Shown: positions 36,306 through 45,472 of the stretch, piece after piece
Position numbering within the stretch: position 1 is the stretch's first letter
Layout: each line of letters begins with the position of its first letter
NCBI GenBank assembly: GCA_964351625.1
Contig: CAYGOV010000006.1
Span: forward strand, 62,001-126,000
Source: Marinoscillum sp964351625
GTDB taxonomy: Bacteria; Bacteroidota; Bacteroidia; Cytophagales; Cyclobacteriaceae
Reading direction: 5' to 3'
Length of the DNA: 64,000 nucleotides
Translations under genes and position numbers: made by a program
Notes under the pieces: generated by a model
The model's input: the letters and a program-made list of their open reading frames with translations, nothing else
Told to the model about the DNA's origin: nothing
The model's database searches: none

Positions 36306-39224
36306 TTACTTCAATGCTTCCCAGATAATCTCAATTGGGTGCTTGGATTTTTTGCCAGTTCCGTCTTTGATCTGATGCCTACAGCTAGTACCTGCAGCAG
36401 CGATGATCACCTCCTCGGGTTGCTTGCGCACTGTTGGGAAGAGTACCAATTCACCAATCTGCATAGAAAGATCATAATGCTCCTTTTCATAGCCAAAAGA
36501 CCCAGCCATGCCACAACATCCAGAGGCAATCATATGCACTTCGTTGTTGCCCATTTTGGTAAGGATTTTTTTGACAGGAGTCATGGACGAAAGCGCCTTT
36601 TGCTGACAATGACCATGAAGTTTGATCAGTGAACCTTTCTCCTTAAAGAGACTTAGGTTGATATTTCCTGCATCCAATTCTTTAGCTAAGAATTCTTCGA
36701 TCATGAAAGTATTTGAGGCAATGTTTATCGCAGAAGTCTTTTCTTCACTACGAAGTAGATCTGGATATTCATCTCTGAACGTCAAAATCGCAGAAGGCTC
36801 CACGCCGATCAATGGAGTTTCCGGGGTAATCACATTTTTGAAAATCTCCACGTTAGCCTTTGCCAAATCTCGCGCCTCCTCTAGTAATCCTTTGGAAAGG
36901 AAAGTCCTGCCAGATTCTTTGTGCTTCAGATAAGTCACCTTGTAGCCAAGTTTATCCAACAACTTCACTGTAGTTATCCCTATCTCCGCCTCATTGTAAT
37001 TGATGAGTTCATCTATGAAAATATAGACCTTTTTGCCTTTAGATGTCGGTGTGAAGTCTTTCAAAAACCAATGCTCCCATGTCTGCTTTGATAGCTTAGG
37101 CATGCTACGCTTTTGTGCAAAGCCCATCACTCCTTTGGCAATACTAGCAGTGAGCTGATTGCTAAATGTCAGGTTGTATCCCCAAGGTAGTTTTGAAGCG
37201 AGTTTCATGCCTCCCGGAAAATTTGCTATAAGCTTATTTCTAAACGGGACACCTTTTTCCTTGTAATATTGATACTGCCACTCTTGCTTGAGCTTACCCA
37301 TGTCCACATTGGAAGGGCACTCTGATTTACAGCCTTTGCAACTCAGGCAGAGGTCTAAGACCTCCTTAATTTCTTCATGAGCAAATGGGTTTGCCTGATC
37401 TGAAGTAGTGATCATTTCACGCAAGATGTTGGCACGAGCTCTAGTCGTGTCCTTTTCATTTCTGGTAGCCATATAGCTTGGGCACATGGTCCCACCAGAA
37501 AGCTCTGTCTTTCGGCAATCACCAGATCCATTGCATTGCTCGGCGGCACGTAGATAGCCTTGTGTGTCTGAAAAGTCAAGTATCGTCTCAAAATGTGGAG
37601 TAGCTTGATCCTCCTCATAGCGCAAGTTGGTATCCATGGGCGGGGTGTTCACAATCTTCCCCGGATTCATAATATTCTTTGGGTCCCAAGTATATTTCAC
37701 CTGCTTTACCAACTCATAATTATGGTCGCCAATCATCTGCGGAATAAACTCTCCTCTCAACCTGCCATCGCCATGCTCACCTGAAAGTGAGCCTTTATAT
37801 TTTTTCACCAAAGTGGCTATCTCCTCCGCAATGACACGGAAAAGTCTACGTCCTTCTTTGGTTTTCAAGTCTAAAATAGGACGTAAATGGAGCTCTCCAG
37901 ATCCTGCATGAGCGTAGTGCACACAGTACAAATCATGCTTATTCAAAATCTCATTGAACTCAGCTATATAAGCAGGTAAGTCGGCCACATCCACTGCCGT
38001 GTCTTCTATCACTGGGGCAGGTTTAGCATCACCAGCAATATTGGAAAGCAATCCCAATCCAGCTTTTCTCAGTCCCCAAACTTTATTAATATCCTCCCCT
38101 TTTATTACGGGAAAAGAATAGCCGTAGCCTTCTTTTTTCAAATCTGCTATCAGATCAAGTGCGGCTTTATCAGCCTCCTCATCTGAGTCCAAGGTCAGTT
38201 CTGCTACCAAAATTGCTTGAGGATCACCCTCCACAAAAAAACGATATTGTCTATAGGTCGCATTTCTCTTAGTCGCTTCAAGCACATAGTGATCCATCAA
38301 CTCGCTAGCCGTAGGGCGATGTTTCAGTACTACCAAATTAGCACGCAGTGACTCATCTATCGTGTGACAATGGATACAAACTAACCGCTTATGAGCAGAC
38401 GGTATTGGGCTTAGTTTTATCTTGGCTGCCGTTACAAATGCCAATGTACCTTCAGAACCCGCAATGAGTTTACAAAAGTTGAAAGGTGCTCCTTCTTTGC
38501 TAAAAGGTTCCGTTTCGGCAAGTATGTCTATTGCATAACCAGTATTTCTCCTTGGCACTGAGGATTTTGGAAAGCCTTCCTTAATAGCAGCAATATTTTC
38601 AGAATTGCTAAGCATCTCTTTGACCTGAAGGTAAGTATTGGTTTCCAAGTCGCTCTCGGTATTCATGCCATTGCACTTCGCTAGGAATGCGTTCATATCC
38701 ACAGGTCCAAACCAAGTCTTGGTACCATCGGCTAGAATAGCGTTTACTTCTAGTAGATGCTCTCTCGTGCTACCATAAACTACAGAATTAGAACCACAGC
38801 TATTGTTGCCGATCATCCCACCAATCATTGCTCGATTCGCTGTGGAGGTTTCAGGCGCGAAGAAATATCCGTATTCCTTGAGGTGCTTATTGAGGTCATC
38901 ACGTACGATCCCAGGCTGCACCCAAGCCCAGCCTTCCTCAGCATTTACTTCTATGATCTCATTGAAAAATTTGGAGACATCCACCACAATTCCTCCCCCG
39001 ACTACCTGACCGGCCAATGAAGTCCCCGCTGTTCTTGGAATGATAGAGGTGTCATTTGCGGAAGCAAAGTTGACAAGATGAATGAGATCCGCTTCAGTCT
39101 GTGGGATGGCAACAGCCAATGGAATCTCGCGATAGGCAGATGCATCGGTAGCGTATAATTTTCTTGTGGTTTCGTCGGTGAAAATCTCGCCGGTCAGTTG
39201 CTTCTTGAGTGCTCCAAAATTCAT
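36306..39224 (-). CDS. FAD-linked oxidase fused to a (4Fe-4S) CCG-domain protein
   Basis: 972 residues, a full-length D-lactate/2-hydroxyacid dehydrogenase-type fusion. FAD-binding PCMH domain at about 20-200 (IIPRTAGTSLAGQVVGGGIV; MIGGMIGNNSCGSNSVVYG). FAD-oxidase C-terminal domain at about 210-500 (SLSGEHGDGRLRGEFIP). Two Fe-S motifs at about 558-578 (CNGSGDCRKT...MCPS) and 627-640 (CLSCKGCKSECPSNVDM). CCG region at about 870-910 (LHGHCQQKAL, GCCGMAGSFG). Inference: membrane-associated oxidation of a 2-hydroxy acid into the quinone pool. A decayed copy of its 3' end lies at 32484. Confidence 0.93.
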   Translation of the reverse strand: MNFGALKKQLTGEIFTDETTRKLYATDASAYREIPLAVAIPQTEADLIHLVNFASANDTSIIPRTAGTSLAGQVVGGGIVVDVSKFFNEIIEVNAEEGWAWVQPGIVRDDLNKHLKEYGYFFAPETSTANRAMIGGMIGNNSCGSNSVVYGSTREHLLEVNAILADGTKTWFGPVDMNAFLAKCNGMNTESDLETNTYLQVKEMLSNSENIAAIKEGFPKSSVPRRNTGYAIDILAETEPFSKEGAPFNFCKLIAGSEGTLAFVTAAKIKLSPIPSAHKRLVCIHCHTIDESLRANLVVLKHRPTASELMDHYVLEATKRNATYRQYRFFVEGDPQAILVAELTLDSDEEADKAALDLIADLKKEGYGYSFPVIKGEDINKVWGLRKAGLGLLSNIAGDAKPAPVIEDTAVDVADLPAYIAEFNEILNKHDLYCVHYAHAGSGELHLRPILDLKTKEGRRLFRVIAEEIATLVKKYKGSLSGEHGDGRLRGEFIPQMIGDHNYELVKQVKYTWDPKNIMNPGKIVNTPPMDTNLRYEEDQATPHFETILDFSDTQGYLRAAEQCNGSGDCRKTELSGGTMCPSYMATRNEKDTTRARANILREMITTSDQANPFAHEEIKEVLDLCLSCKGCKSECPSNVDMGKLKQEWQYQYYKEKGVPFRNKLIANFPGGMKLASKLPWGYNLTFSNQLTASIAKGVMGFAQKRSMPKLSKQTWEHWFLKDFTPTSKGKKVYIFIDELINYNEAEIGITTVKLLDKLGYKVTYLKHKESGRTFLSKGLLEEARDLAKANVEIFKNVITPETPLIGVEPSAILTFRDEYPDLLRSEEKTSAINIASNTFMIEEFLAKELDAGNINLSLFKEKGSLIKLHGHCQQKALSSMTPVKKILTKMGNNEVHMIASGCCGMAGSFGYEKEHYDLSMQIGELVLFPTVRKQPEEVIIAAAGTSCRHQIKDGTGKKSKHPIEIIWEALK

Positions 39225-39419
39225 GGTGCAATGATAATTCTGAATTGGGAATTTGGGGCGATAGCCGTTTCTGTTTCTACAGAAACCTTAGCCATTAGAC
39301 AATTCGAGTAATGTAAGTGAATTTTGAAATGTGCACAGGATCACCATTTTGGACTGCTTACTTCAATTAATTACGAGAAAAGTGAACCGATTCTCCTTTT
39401 TGACGACCTTAAAGTATTA

Positions 39420-39983
39420 ATGAGAGATTCAAACCAAATATTCAATGAACTACTGGTACTCAATGCGCAAGCCGGTGATCCTAGAGCTTTTGAAATCTTG
39501 GTAGCGCGCTGGGCAAAAAAAGTTCATCAACAGATTTACTGGATGACACATGACCAAGAGGTAGCTAAGGATTTGAGCCAAGACTGCTGGATAGATGTAA
39601 GTAAAACAATCAACAGGCTGTCAGACCCAAATAAATTCGGATCTTGGCTCTTGCGAATAGCCCATAACAAGACCATAGATCATATTAGAAAAAACCATCT
39701 AAAGGCAGAAGATTTGAAAGACATCTACAGCCTCGCCGATGATGCTGTAGATGCTATCAATGGGCATCAGGAAACCCTTTTTAGAAGCTTAGGGATTGGC
39801 TTGTCCAAGCTAGATGAACTCCACAAAACCGTCATCAAAATGTATTATTTGAATGACATGTCTGTGATGCAGATCAGCGAAGTATTGAAAATCCCAACAG
39901 GGACTGTAAAGTCAAGACTCTATAAAGCCAGGGAAAAACTCAAAAAAATCATACAACTAAACAATGTCAATTATGAAAGATGA
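39420..39983 (+). CDS. ECF-type RNA polymerase sigma factor
   Basis: 187 residues from the ATG at 39420; a longer frame from 39324 adds 32 residues that do not resemble the family. Region 2 at about 20-90 (AFEILVARWAKKVHQQIY, DLSQDCWIDVSKTINRL, FGSWLLRIAHNKTIDHIRKN). Region 4 at about 120-180 (LHKTVIKMYYLNDMSVMQIS, IPTGTVKSRLYKAREKL). It overlaps the next gene by 20 bp, pointing to a coupled regulator. The target promoter is unknown. Confidence 0.92.
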   Translation: MRDSNQIFNELLVLNAQAGDPRAFEILVARWAKKVHQQIYWMTHDQEVAKDLSQDCWIDVSKTINRLSDPNKFGSWLLRIAHNKTIDHIRKNHLKAEDLKDIYSLADDAVDAINGHQETLFRSLGIGLSKLDELHKTVIKMYYLNDMSVMQISEVLKIPTGTVKSRLYKAREKLKKIIQLNNVNYER

Positions 39984-40350
39984 AAGAATCGATACGCTCA
40001 TTAAAGAAGCATTATCTGAAGAAGAAGCGAAGTACTACACCCAATTGGACGAGCAAAATTTCATTGTTCAGTACGGCCAATTATTCAAAGGCAAACAAGG
40101 TTGGTTTACAGCCATTACCACGCTGATGATTTTCGCGCTATTGGCGGTAGTGATCTATGGATTTATACAGTTTTCAAATGCCGAAGCAGCCAAGGATATG
40201 ATACTCTATGCCACCATCATAATGATGGCTACTTTATCCATAGGTATGCTGAAAATCTGGAATTGGATGCAAATGGATAAGTACGTAATCCTCCGGGAAA
40301 TGAAGCGGCTAGAATTGCAAATTTCAGTCTTGGCAGAAAAAAGGTCTTGA
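39964..40350 (+). CDS. Small two-helix membrane protein cotranslated with the ECF sigma factor
   Basis: 128 residues (alternative start 39973). An acidic cytosolic N-terminus (ERIDTLIKEALSEEEAKYY) of about 45 residues, two membrane helices at about 48-68 and 80-98, then a C-terminal helical tail (REMKRLELQISVLAEK). The 20-bp overlap with the sigma gene and this topology fit an anti-sigma factor or membrane tether (DUF6768-like), but no zinc-binding anti-sigma motif is present. The function is inferred from position only. Confidence 0.7.
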   Translation: MSIMKDERIDTLIKEALSEEEAKYYTQLDEQNFIVQYGQLFKGKQGWFTAITTLMIFALLAVVIYGFIQFSNAEAAKDMILYATIIMMATLSIGMLKIWNWMQMDKYVILREMKRLELQISVLAEKRS

Positions 40351-40367
40351 GAATTCTTTTAGAAAAT

Positions 40368-40397
40368 ACCTCCGCCTATGGTGACATAAGCGGAGGT
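40368..40397 (-). terminator. Terminator of the VWA lipoprotein gene
   Basis: An 8-bp perfect stem ACCTCCGC/GCGGAGGT with a 14-nt loop. Read leftward it is followed by TATTTTCT, so it ends the transcript of the gene at 40409; it may also stop the convergent sigma-factor operon. Confidence 0.6.
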
Positions 40398-40408
40398 TAC
40401 TGCTTTGA

Positions 40409-41896
40409 TTAGTTCAGTGTTTGTGCTTTAGACACCACTTGTTTCAACTCTGTCTTAAACCCATTTTCATCTGGAAGATTGGTGTCGTTCAGCCAGTTTA
40501 GGGTTTTGTCATAGGTGGACTCACCTTTATACTGCGAGTCAGTCAGCAACATACCAAATGATGCTACTGACGCTACAAATTTCATCTGGTCTGTGGCTTT
40601 AGCAAAACTATTACCACTATCTACGATATCAAGGGTCAGCGGTAAGCTTTGATCACTGTAAGGAAGCTTATATCGGAAATCAATTGTAAATGTTGGTTGG
40701 CTTCTCAATTCCGTTCCCAATTCCCCAACAGCTGGAACTATTTCATACAGCGCGGTGATGTTTTGATCAGCACCTATTTCACCAGCATCTTTGGAGTCAT
40801 CCTCAAAATCTTCTTGAGCCAAGAGTCTATTTTCATAGCCAATCAATCTATAAGCACTGACCAATTTTTCATTAAATGCTACCTGTACTTTTACGTCTTT
40901 AGCTACCGTGAAAAACTTGCTTTTTTCGTAAATGAATACTTTCATTAGTTGACTGATATTGTCAATGTACTCATAGGTTCCATTTCCATTATTGGCTATC
41001 TGCTCCAGATTAGCATCATTGAGATTGCCACGACCAACTCCCAAAATTGTCAGATACACACCTGACTCTCTTTTCTTTTCAATCAAGTCAATGAGTTCCT
41101 CCCGATTACTGATCCCAACATTGAAATCACCATCGGTGCCCATAATGATTCGATTATTTCCACCCTCAATGAAGTTCTTCTCAGCAATTTCATAGGCCGT
41201 AATAATACCTTCCGCACCAGCCGTAGAACCTCCAGAACCCAGACTATTGATGGCATTCTTAATTTTTTGCTTTTCACTTCCAGAGGTAGAAGCAAGCGTA
41301 ACTCCCGCATTCCCCGCATAAGTAACGATAGCCACTCTGTCTTCTGCGCCAAGCACATTTACATAATTTTTAAAGCCAGCCTTCAGCAACTCAAGCTTGT
41401 CTTCACTCCCCATAGAACCCGATACGTCTATCAGGAAAACAAAATTGGAAGCCGGTATTTCATCAACGATTGGTTTGCCTTGGATTCCGATCCTAATCAA
41501 CTTGTTCTCGCTATTCCAAGGGCACTGGGAAACTTCGCCATTGAGAGAAATTGGATCAGACGCAGAAGTGAATTCATAGGCTAGATCAAAATAATTGATA
41601 AGCTCTTCGGTACGAACTGCGGCTTTGGGTGGCAATTGATTATCGTCTAAAATGAATCTTCTAATATTAGAATAGGAGGCTCCATCTGCATCGATAGAAA
41701 AGGTAGATACGGGCTCTTCACTCACATTTAAAAATGGATTTTCGGTCAATTCGGCATATTGATCACCACCGCTATATCCTTGAAAGCCAAGGTCATCCGA
41801 GTAGTAACTAAATCCCGAATCATCTTGCTCTGCACAGGAGATAAGCAGTCCCAAAACGAGCGCAAAAAATACATTTTGATTTCTGAAGGTTTTCAT
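40409..41896 (-). CDS. VWA-domain lipoprotein of the YfbK type
   Basis: 495 residues. The lipoprotein signal FFALVLGLLISCAEQ has its lipidated Cys at about 21. A YfbK-type N-terminal domain (about 55-140: FSIDADGASYSNIRRFI) is followed by a VWA domain at about 145-320 with intact metal site DVSGSMGSEDK and IMGTDGDFNVG, and a DUF3520-type C-terminal domain to 495. YfbK-like proteins are common cell-envelope proteins of unproven function in Bacteroidota. It converges on the ECF sigma operon. Confidence 0.9.
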   Translation of the reverse strand: MKTFRNQNVFFALVLGLLISCAEQDDSGFSYYSDDLGFQGYSGGDQYAELTENPFLNVSEEPVSTFSIDADGASYSNIRRFILDDNQLPPKAAVRTEELINYFDLAYEFTSASDPISLNGEVSQCPWNSENKLIRIGIQGKPIVDEIPASNFVFLIDVSGSMGSEDKLELLKAGFKNYVNVLGAEDRVAIVTYAGNAGVTLASTSGSEKQKIKNAINSLGSGGSTAGAEGIITAYEIAEKNFIEGGNNRIIMGTDGDFNVGISNREELIDLIEKKRESGVYLTILGVGRGNLNDANLEQIANNGNGTYEYIDNISQLMKVFIYEKSKFFTVAKDVKVQVAFNEKLVSAYRLIGYENRLLAQEDFEDDSKDAGEIGADQNITALYEIVPAVGELGTELRSQPTFTIDFRYKLPYSDQSLPLTLDIVDSGNSFAKATDQMKFVASVASFGMLLTDSQYKGESTYDKTLNWLNDTNLPDENGFKTELKQVVSKAQTLN

Positions 41897-42071
41897 GTGT
41901 TCATTAGGTTGTTTGGTGCAATGACACCTAAAGGGTTTTTAAGGTTGGAAATACCTCTTAATAGAATGCAGATAACTAAAGGATATCTCCCTTTCTGGAT
42001 CACGCAAAAAGTGACTGCCAAAAAATAGACCTAAAATTAAAGTGCAAAGCACCCAAAAATCACAATACCCA

Positions 42072-42235
42072 CTATACCTTCTTCAGCACCAAATGCATAG
42101 TCAGGCAGAAAATCTGATCATCAATATGCACATGCATCGAATTCCGATTTATCTGAGTTAAGGTAGATTTTATATTTTCCTGCACTTGCAGTTTTGAAAC
42201 GATTGTCAGAGACGGAGCTCGTACATGAAAATTTT
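42072..42235 (-). pseudogene. Relic of the 3' end of glgB
   Basis: Read leftward, one frame encodes FSCTSSVSDNRF then AGKYKIYLNSDKSEF, matching FSPTNSVPDYRF and AGKYKIILNSDKETF near the C-terminus of the intact branching enzyme. After a 1-nt frameshift the match continues (DDQIF), and after an internal deletion it ends LVLKKV and a stop, the same six residues as GlgB. 42166-42183 and 43248-43265 are identical over 18 nt. It has stop codons and a frameshift, so it is non-functional. The EEP-family gene lies between it and intact glgB. Confidence 0.85.
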
Positions 42236-42273
42236 TACAGACCAATGATCCCAAAATTCATGTACTGTGATCA

Positions 42274-43101
42274 TTAATCCCTAAATGAAAGTAAGCAATA
42301 GACAGGGAAGTGATCAGAAATATATCTGAGGTCTAGCGCCTCGCTCAAGACTGCATACTTATTTACTGAAAAGTGCTCATTTATGAATACGTAATCAATT
42401 CTTCTTTTAGGTACATTTTCAAAATTGAAACCATTAAAAGTACCCTCAATACCAAACACCAAATCAGCTACTTCACGCGAGTCTTGAAGAGCTCTCTTGG
42501 CCACTAGAATTGGAGCTTCATGGGGCTGTACGTTCAAATCTCCCATCAATACAACGGGAAGATTTTCTTCATTGAGTGAGTCAATTTTGGACAGTATCAA
42601 TTCCATAGAGTTTTCTCTGGCTTTGACTCCTACATGATCAAAATGTGTATTGAAAATCCAAAATTGGCGTCCATCAGCATTTCGCTGAAATAATGAGTAG
42701 GTACAGATACGTTTGATTGCGGCATCCCATCCTAGGGAGGGCACTCCCGGTGTGGTTGATAACCAAAAAGTGCTCTGACGCAGCAATTTGAAATCAGCAG
42801 TCTTGAAATAGATCGCACTGTATTCTCCGGCTCTCTTGCCATCGTCTCTACCCACACCAATATATGAATAAGCCTCTAGGGCAGAATCCAAATAGCTCAC
42901 TTGGTGTGGTAACCCTTCTTGAATTCCGAAAATATCGGGCTCATAAAACTGGATTTGACTTAAAAGTGGCTCCTTGCGGTTTGCCCAGCTGTTTTGGTCA
43001 TTACCCCAATCCAATCTGATATTGTATGTCATTACTGAAAGTTCTTGGCTTACTCCTTTCAATAATGACATAACCATCAAACCAGCAAGAAGAAATCTCA
43101 T
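42274..43101 (-). CDS. Secreted endonuclease/exonuclease/phosphatase (EEP) family protein
   Basis: 275 residues with a signal peptide (LLAGLMVMSLLKGVSQ). Catalytic motifs of the DNase I-like fold are intact: MTYNIRLDW (Asn), FGIQEGLPHQ (Glu), FNTHFDHVG, VLMGDLNVQP (Asp, Asn) and the terminal ISDHFPVYC (Asp-His). The substrate could be nucleic acid, a phospholipid or a sugar phosphate. Its ATG is 2 bp from the glgB stop, and a decayed glgB 3' end follows its own stop, which suggests the gene was inserted here. Confidence 0.9.
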   Translation of the reverse strand: MRFLLAGLMVMSLLKGVSQELSVMTYNIRLDWGNDQNSWANRKEPLLSQIQFYEPDIFGIQEGLPHQVSYLDSALEAYSYIGVGRDDGKRAGEYSAIYFKTADFKLLRQSTFWLSTTPGVPSLGWDAAIKRICTYSLFQRNADGRQFWIFNTHFDHVGVKARENSMELILSKIDSLNEENLPVVLMGDLNVQPHEAPILVAKRALQDSREVADLVFGIEGTFNGFNFENVPKRRIDYVFINEHFSVNKYAVLSEALDLRYISDHFPVYCLLSFRD

Positions 43102-43103
43102 AT

Positions 43104-45119
43104 TTACACTTTCTTTAATACCAAAGCAACTCTACTTGGCAAGTAGACACTCAGAAAATGCTCACCAAATAGCGTAACGGTCGGATAAGACATTTGATCA
43201 TCTAGGCGCGCATAGCCACCAAATGTTTCCTTGTCAGAGTTTAAAATGATTTTATATTTTCCTGCCTTTGGAACCCTGAAGCGATAATCAGGTACAGAGT
43301 TGGTTGGTGAAAAATTAAAAGCGAAGATGAGATTGTTACGCTCAAAAATGATCGCTTTGTTGTCCGGATCCATATTGAGCTGTTGGGCTGGTAGTGATCC
43401 AACGATCTCTTCCTTATTCGCCATCTGCACCATAGCAGCCCCAAAATTGTACAAATACTGATATCGCAGATCAGGATGCTCCTGAAGATTCCATTGGCGT
43501 CTAGCATATTTATAGCTCCAGCCATTTCCTTCTCTCGGGAAGTCTACCCACTCAGGATGACCAAATTCATTCCCAATAAAGTTGAGCCAACCTTCTCCAC
43601 CCAAACTTAAAGTGAAGAGTCTAATCAACTTGTGTAAGGCCATCCCACGGTCAATGATCAAGCTCTCCATGTCCTTGTGCATATGGGTATACATTTCCTT
43701 ATCCATCAACCAAAAAGCAATAGACTTATCACCAACTAGCGCTTGGTCATGTGACTCTGCATAGGCGATGGTTCGCTCTCCATATCTTCGATTTGTGAGT
43801 GTATCCCACATCTCATGGATGTTCCACTGCTCATCAGTTTTGTGCTTGAGGAGTTTGATCCAATAATCAGGAATGCCCATAGCAAGACGGAAATCAAATC
43901 CAATACCTCCTTCTGCAACTGGACGACAAAGACCAGGCATGCCACTCATGTCTTCAGCGATACATATAGAATAAGGATTGATCTCTTTCATCAATTCATT
44001 AGCGAATTGAAGATATGTGAGCACGTCCCAGTCCACTTCATTGAAATATTTCTCATAATGATCAAATGAAATATCTCCATGGTGGAAATAAAGCATAGAA
44101 GTCACTCCATCGTAGCGATACCCATCAATATGAAATTCTTCGAGCCAGTATTTTACATTCGAAAGCAAGAAACGTAGGACTTCTTCCTTGCCATAATTGA
44201 AAAGCTTAGAATCCCACAAGGTGTGAAATCCACGTCCGCCAGGGTGGAAATACTGATCATCAGACCCATCAAATTCATTGAGCCCTTCGGCGAGATTTTT
44301 TACAGCATGTGAATGAACAATATCCATGATCACTGCGATACCCATACCATGCGCCTTATCAATGAGATACTTAAGATCTAGAGGAGATCCAAAACGGCTA
44401 CTTGGAGCGAAAAAATTACTCACATGGTAACCAAAAGAACCATAATATGGATGCTCTTGAATCGCCATCATTTGGATAGTATTGTACCCTTGCTCTTTGA
44501 CCTTTGGCAAAATGATATCCGCAAATTCGCGATAAGTGCCCAATCCCTCTTTCTCTTGGGCCATGCCCACATGGCACTCGTAGATATATGGGTTTTTATA
44601 AGCTCCTTCAGAATTGAAATTAGAATCAGTCCATTTAAATTTCTTGGAGGGGTCCCAAAGCCTAGCTGTGAAATCGTAGGTTTTTTCATCCTGAGTTACA
44701 TATCTCGAATAAGCCGGGATACGGTCAGTTTCGCCTTTGGGCGATACGATGTGTACTTTCACTGCTGATTCATGAACGAGTTTGTCACCGTAATCAGCAT
44801 CACTCAAAAATATTTCCCAAATGCCTTCATCGGACTTAGACATGATATGAGACACTCTGTCCCAACTGTTGAAATCCCCAACCAAACTTAGTCTGGAAGC
44901 TTTGGGTGCCCACTCACGGTACCACCACCCTTTTTTCGACTTGTCATAATTAAAGCCGAGGTACTCATAGCCTGAGGCAAACTTGGAAATACTTCCATAT
45001 TTTTTAGTGAGCTCTTTTTTTCGCTGATCAAACCGATCCATTCGGTCCTTAATCTGCTGCTCAAAAGGAGATAGCCAAGGGTCATTTTTTACAAGGATAG
45101 GTGTGGTATCTGTAGCCAT
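43104..45119 (-). CDS. glgB: 1,4-alpha-glucan branching enzyme
   Basis: About 671 residues from the ATG at 45119 (MATDTTPILV, preceded by a purine-rich AGAGAGAA); a start at 45155 would add 12. It forms alpha-1,6 branches in glycogen. An N-terminal CBM48 (WYREWAPKASRLSLVGDFN) precedes the GH13 barrel: VIMDIVHSHAVKN, GYRYDGVTSMLY (nucleophile Asp), ICIAEDMSGMPG (acid Glu) and YAESHDQALVGD. The C-terminal beta domain ends VALVLKKV. No other glycogen genes are adjacent. The eukaryote-like GlgB form (DGYRYDGVTSM) is common in Bacteroidota. Confidence 0.95.
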   Translation of the reverse strand: MATDTTPILVKNDPWLSPFEQQIKDRMDRFDQRKKELTKKYGSISKFASGYEYLGFNYDKSKKGWWYREWAPKASRLSLVGDFNSWDRVSHIMSKSDEGIWEIFLSDADYGDKLVHESAVKVHIVSPKGETDRIPAYSRYVTQDEKTYDFTARLWDPSKKFKWTDSNFNSEGAYKNPYIYECHVGMAQEKEGLGTYREFADIILPKVKEQGYNTIQMMAIQEHPYYGSFGYHVSNFFAPSSRFGSPLDLKYLIDKAHGMGIAVIMDIVHSHAVKNLAEGLNEFDGSDDQYFHPGGRGFHTLWDSKLFNYGKEEVLRFLLSNVKYWLEEFHIDGYRYDGVTSMLYFHHGDISFDHYEKYFNEVDWDVLTYLQFANELMKEINPYSICIAEDMSGMPGLCRPVAEGGIGFDFRLAMGIPDYWIKLLKHKTDEQWNIHEMWDTLTNRRYGERTIAYAESHDQALVGDKSIAFWLMDKEMYTHMHKDMESLIIDRGMALHKLIRLFTLSLGGEGWLNFIGNEFGHPEWVDFPREGNGWSYKYARRQWNLQEHPDLRYQYLYNFGAAMVQMANKEEIVGSLPAQQLNMDPDNKAIIFERNNLIFAFNFSPTNSVPDYRFRVPKAGKYKIILNSDKETFGGYARLDDQMSYPTVTLFGEHFLSVYLPSRVALVLKKV

Positions 45120-45155
45120 ATTCTCTCTCTTTTTATATTGCCGCAATTTAGTCAT

Positions 45156-45472
45156 CGCGCGTTCCTAAAACAAATATTTAAATCAAAGTCCCTTTTCGTT
45201 AAGATTATTTGAACACTTTGTCATTTTCGTTAACATTATTAAAAGATTTTGTTGCGAGCTAAAAAGGCAGGAATAAGCAACGTTCGTATAATTCAATGCT
45301 CAAATAGATATGTTTAATGTACAGACAAAATATGATTTAACGCCCTCTTTAAAGTAAAAAGCACATCCAGTTAAAGATATGGCTTCAATTTAACATTGAA
45401 AAAAAAGACCAAAAAACTGAGGCAAGTATTTTCTCTCGGTTGTTTCTCCTAGATTTAAAGAAAGACCTAACT
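45156..45472. other. Divergent intergenic region between glgB and the ethanolamine cluster
   Basis: About 317 AT-rich bp that must hold the promoters of leftward glgB and of the rightward permease operon. I see no gene and no strong inverted repeat. TAGATTTA at about 45450 is a weak -7-like element 15 bp before the permease ATG, with TTG upstream in ctcggttg; not convincing. Confidence 0.4.

Noticed and set aside
32484..36373. Integrative element with att repeats around the mgtE block
   Set aside because: No integrase, transposase or relaxase lies in the block, and the repeat copies differ at synonymous sites only, which fits divergent coding alleles better than a recent att duplication.
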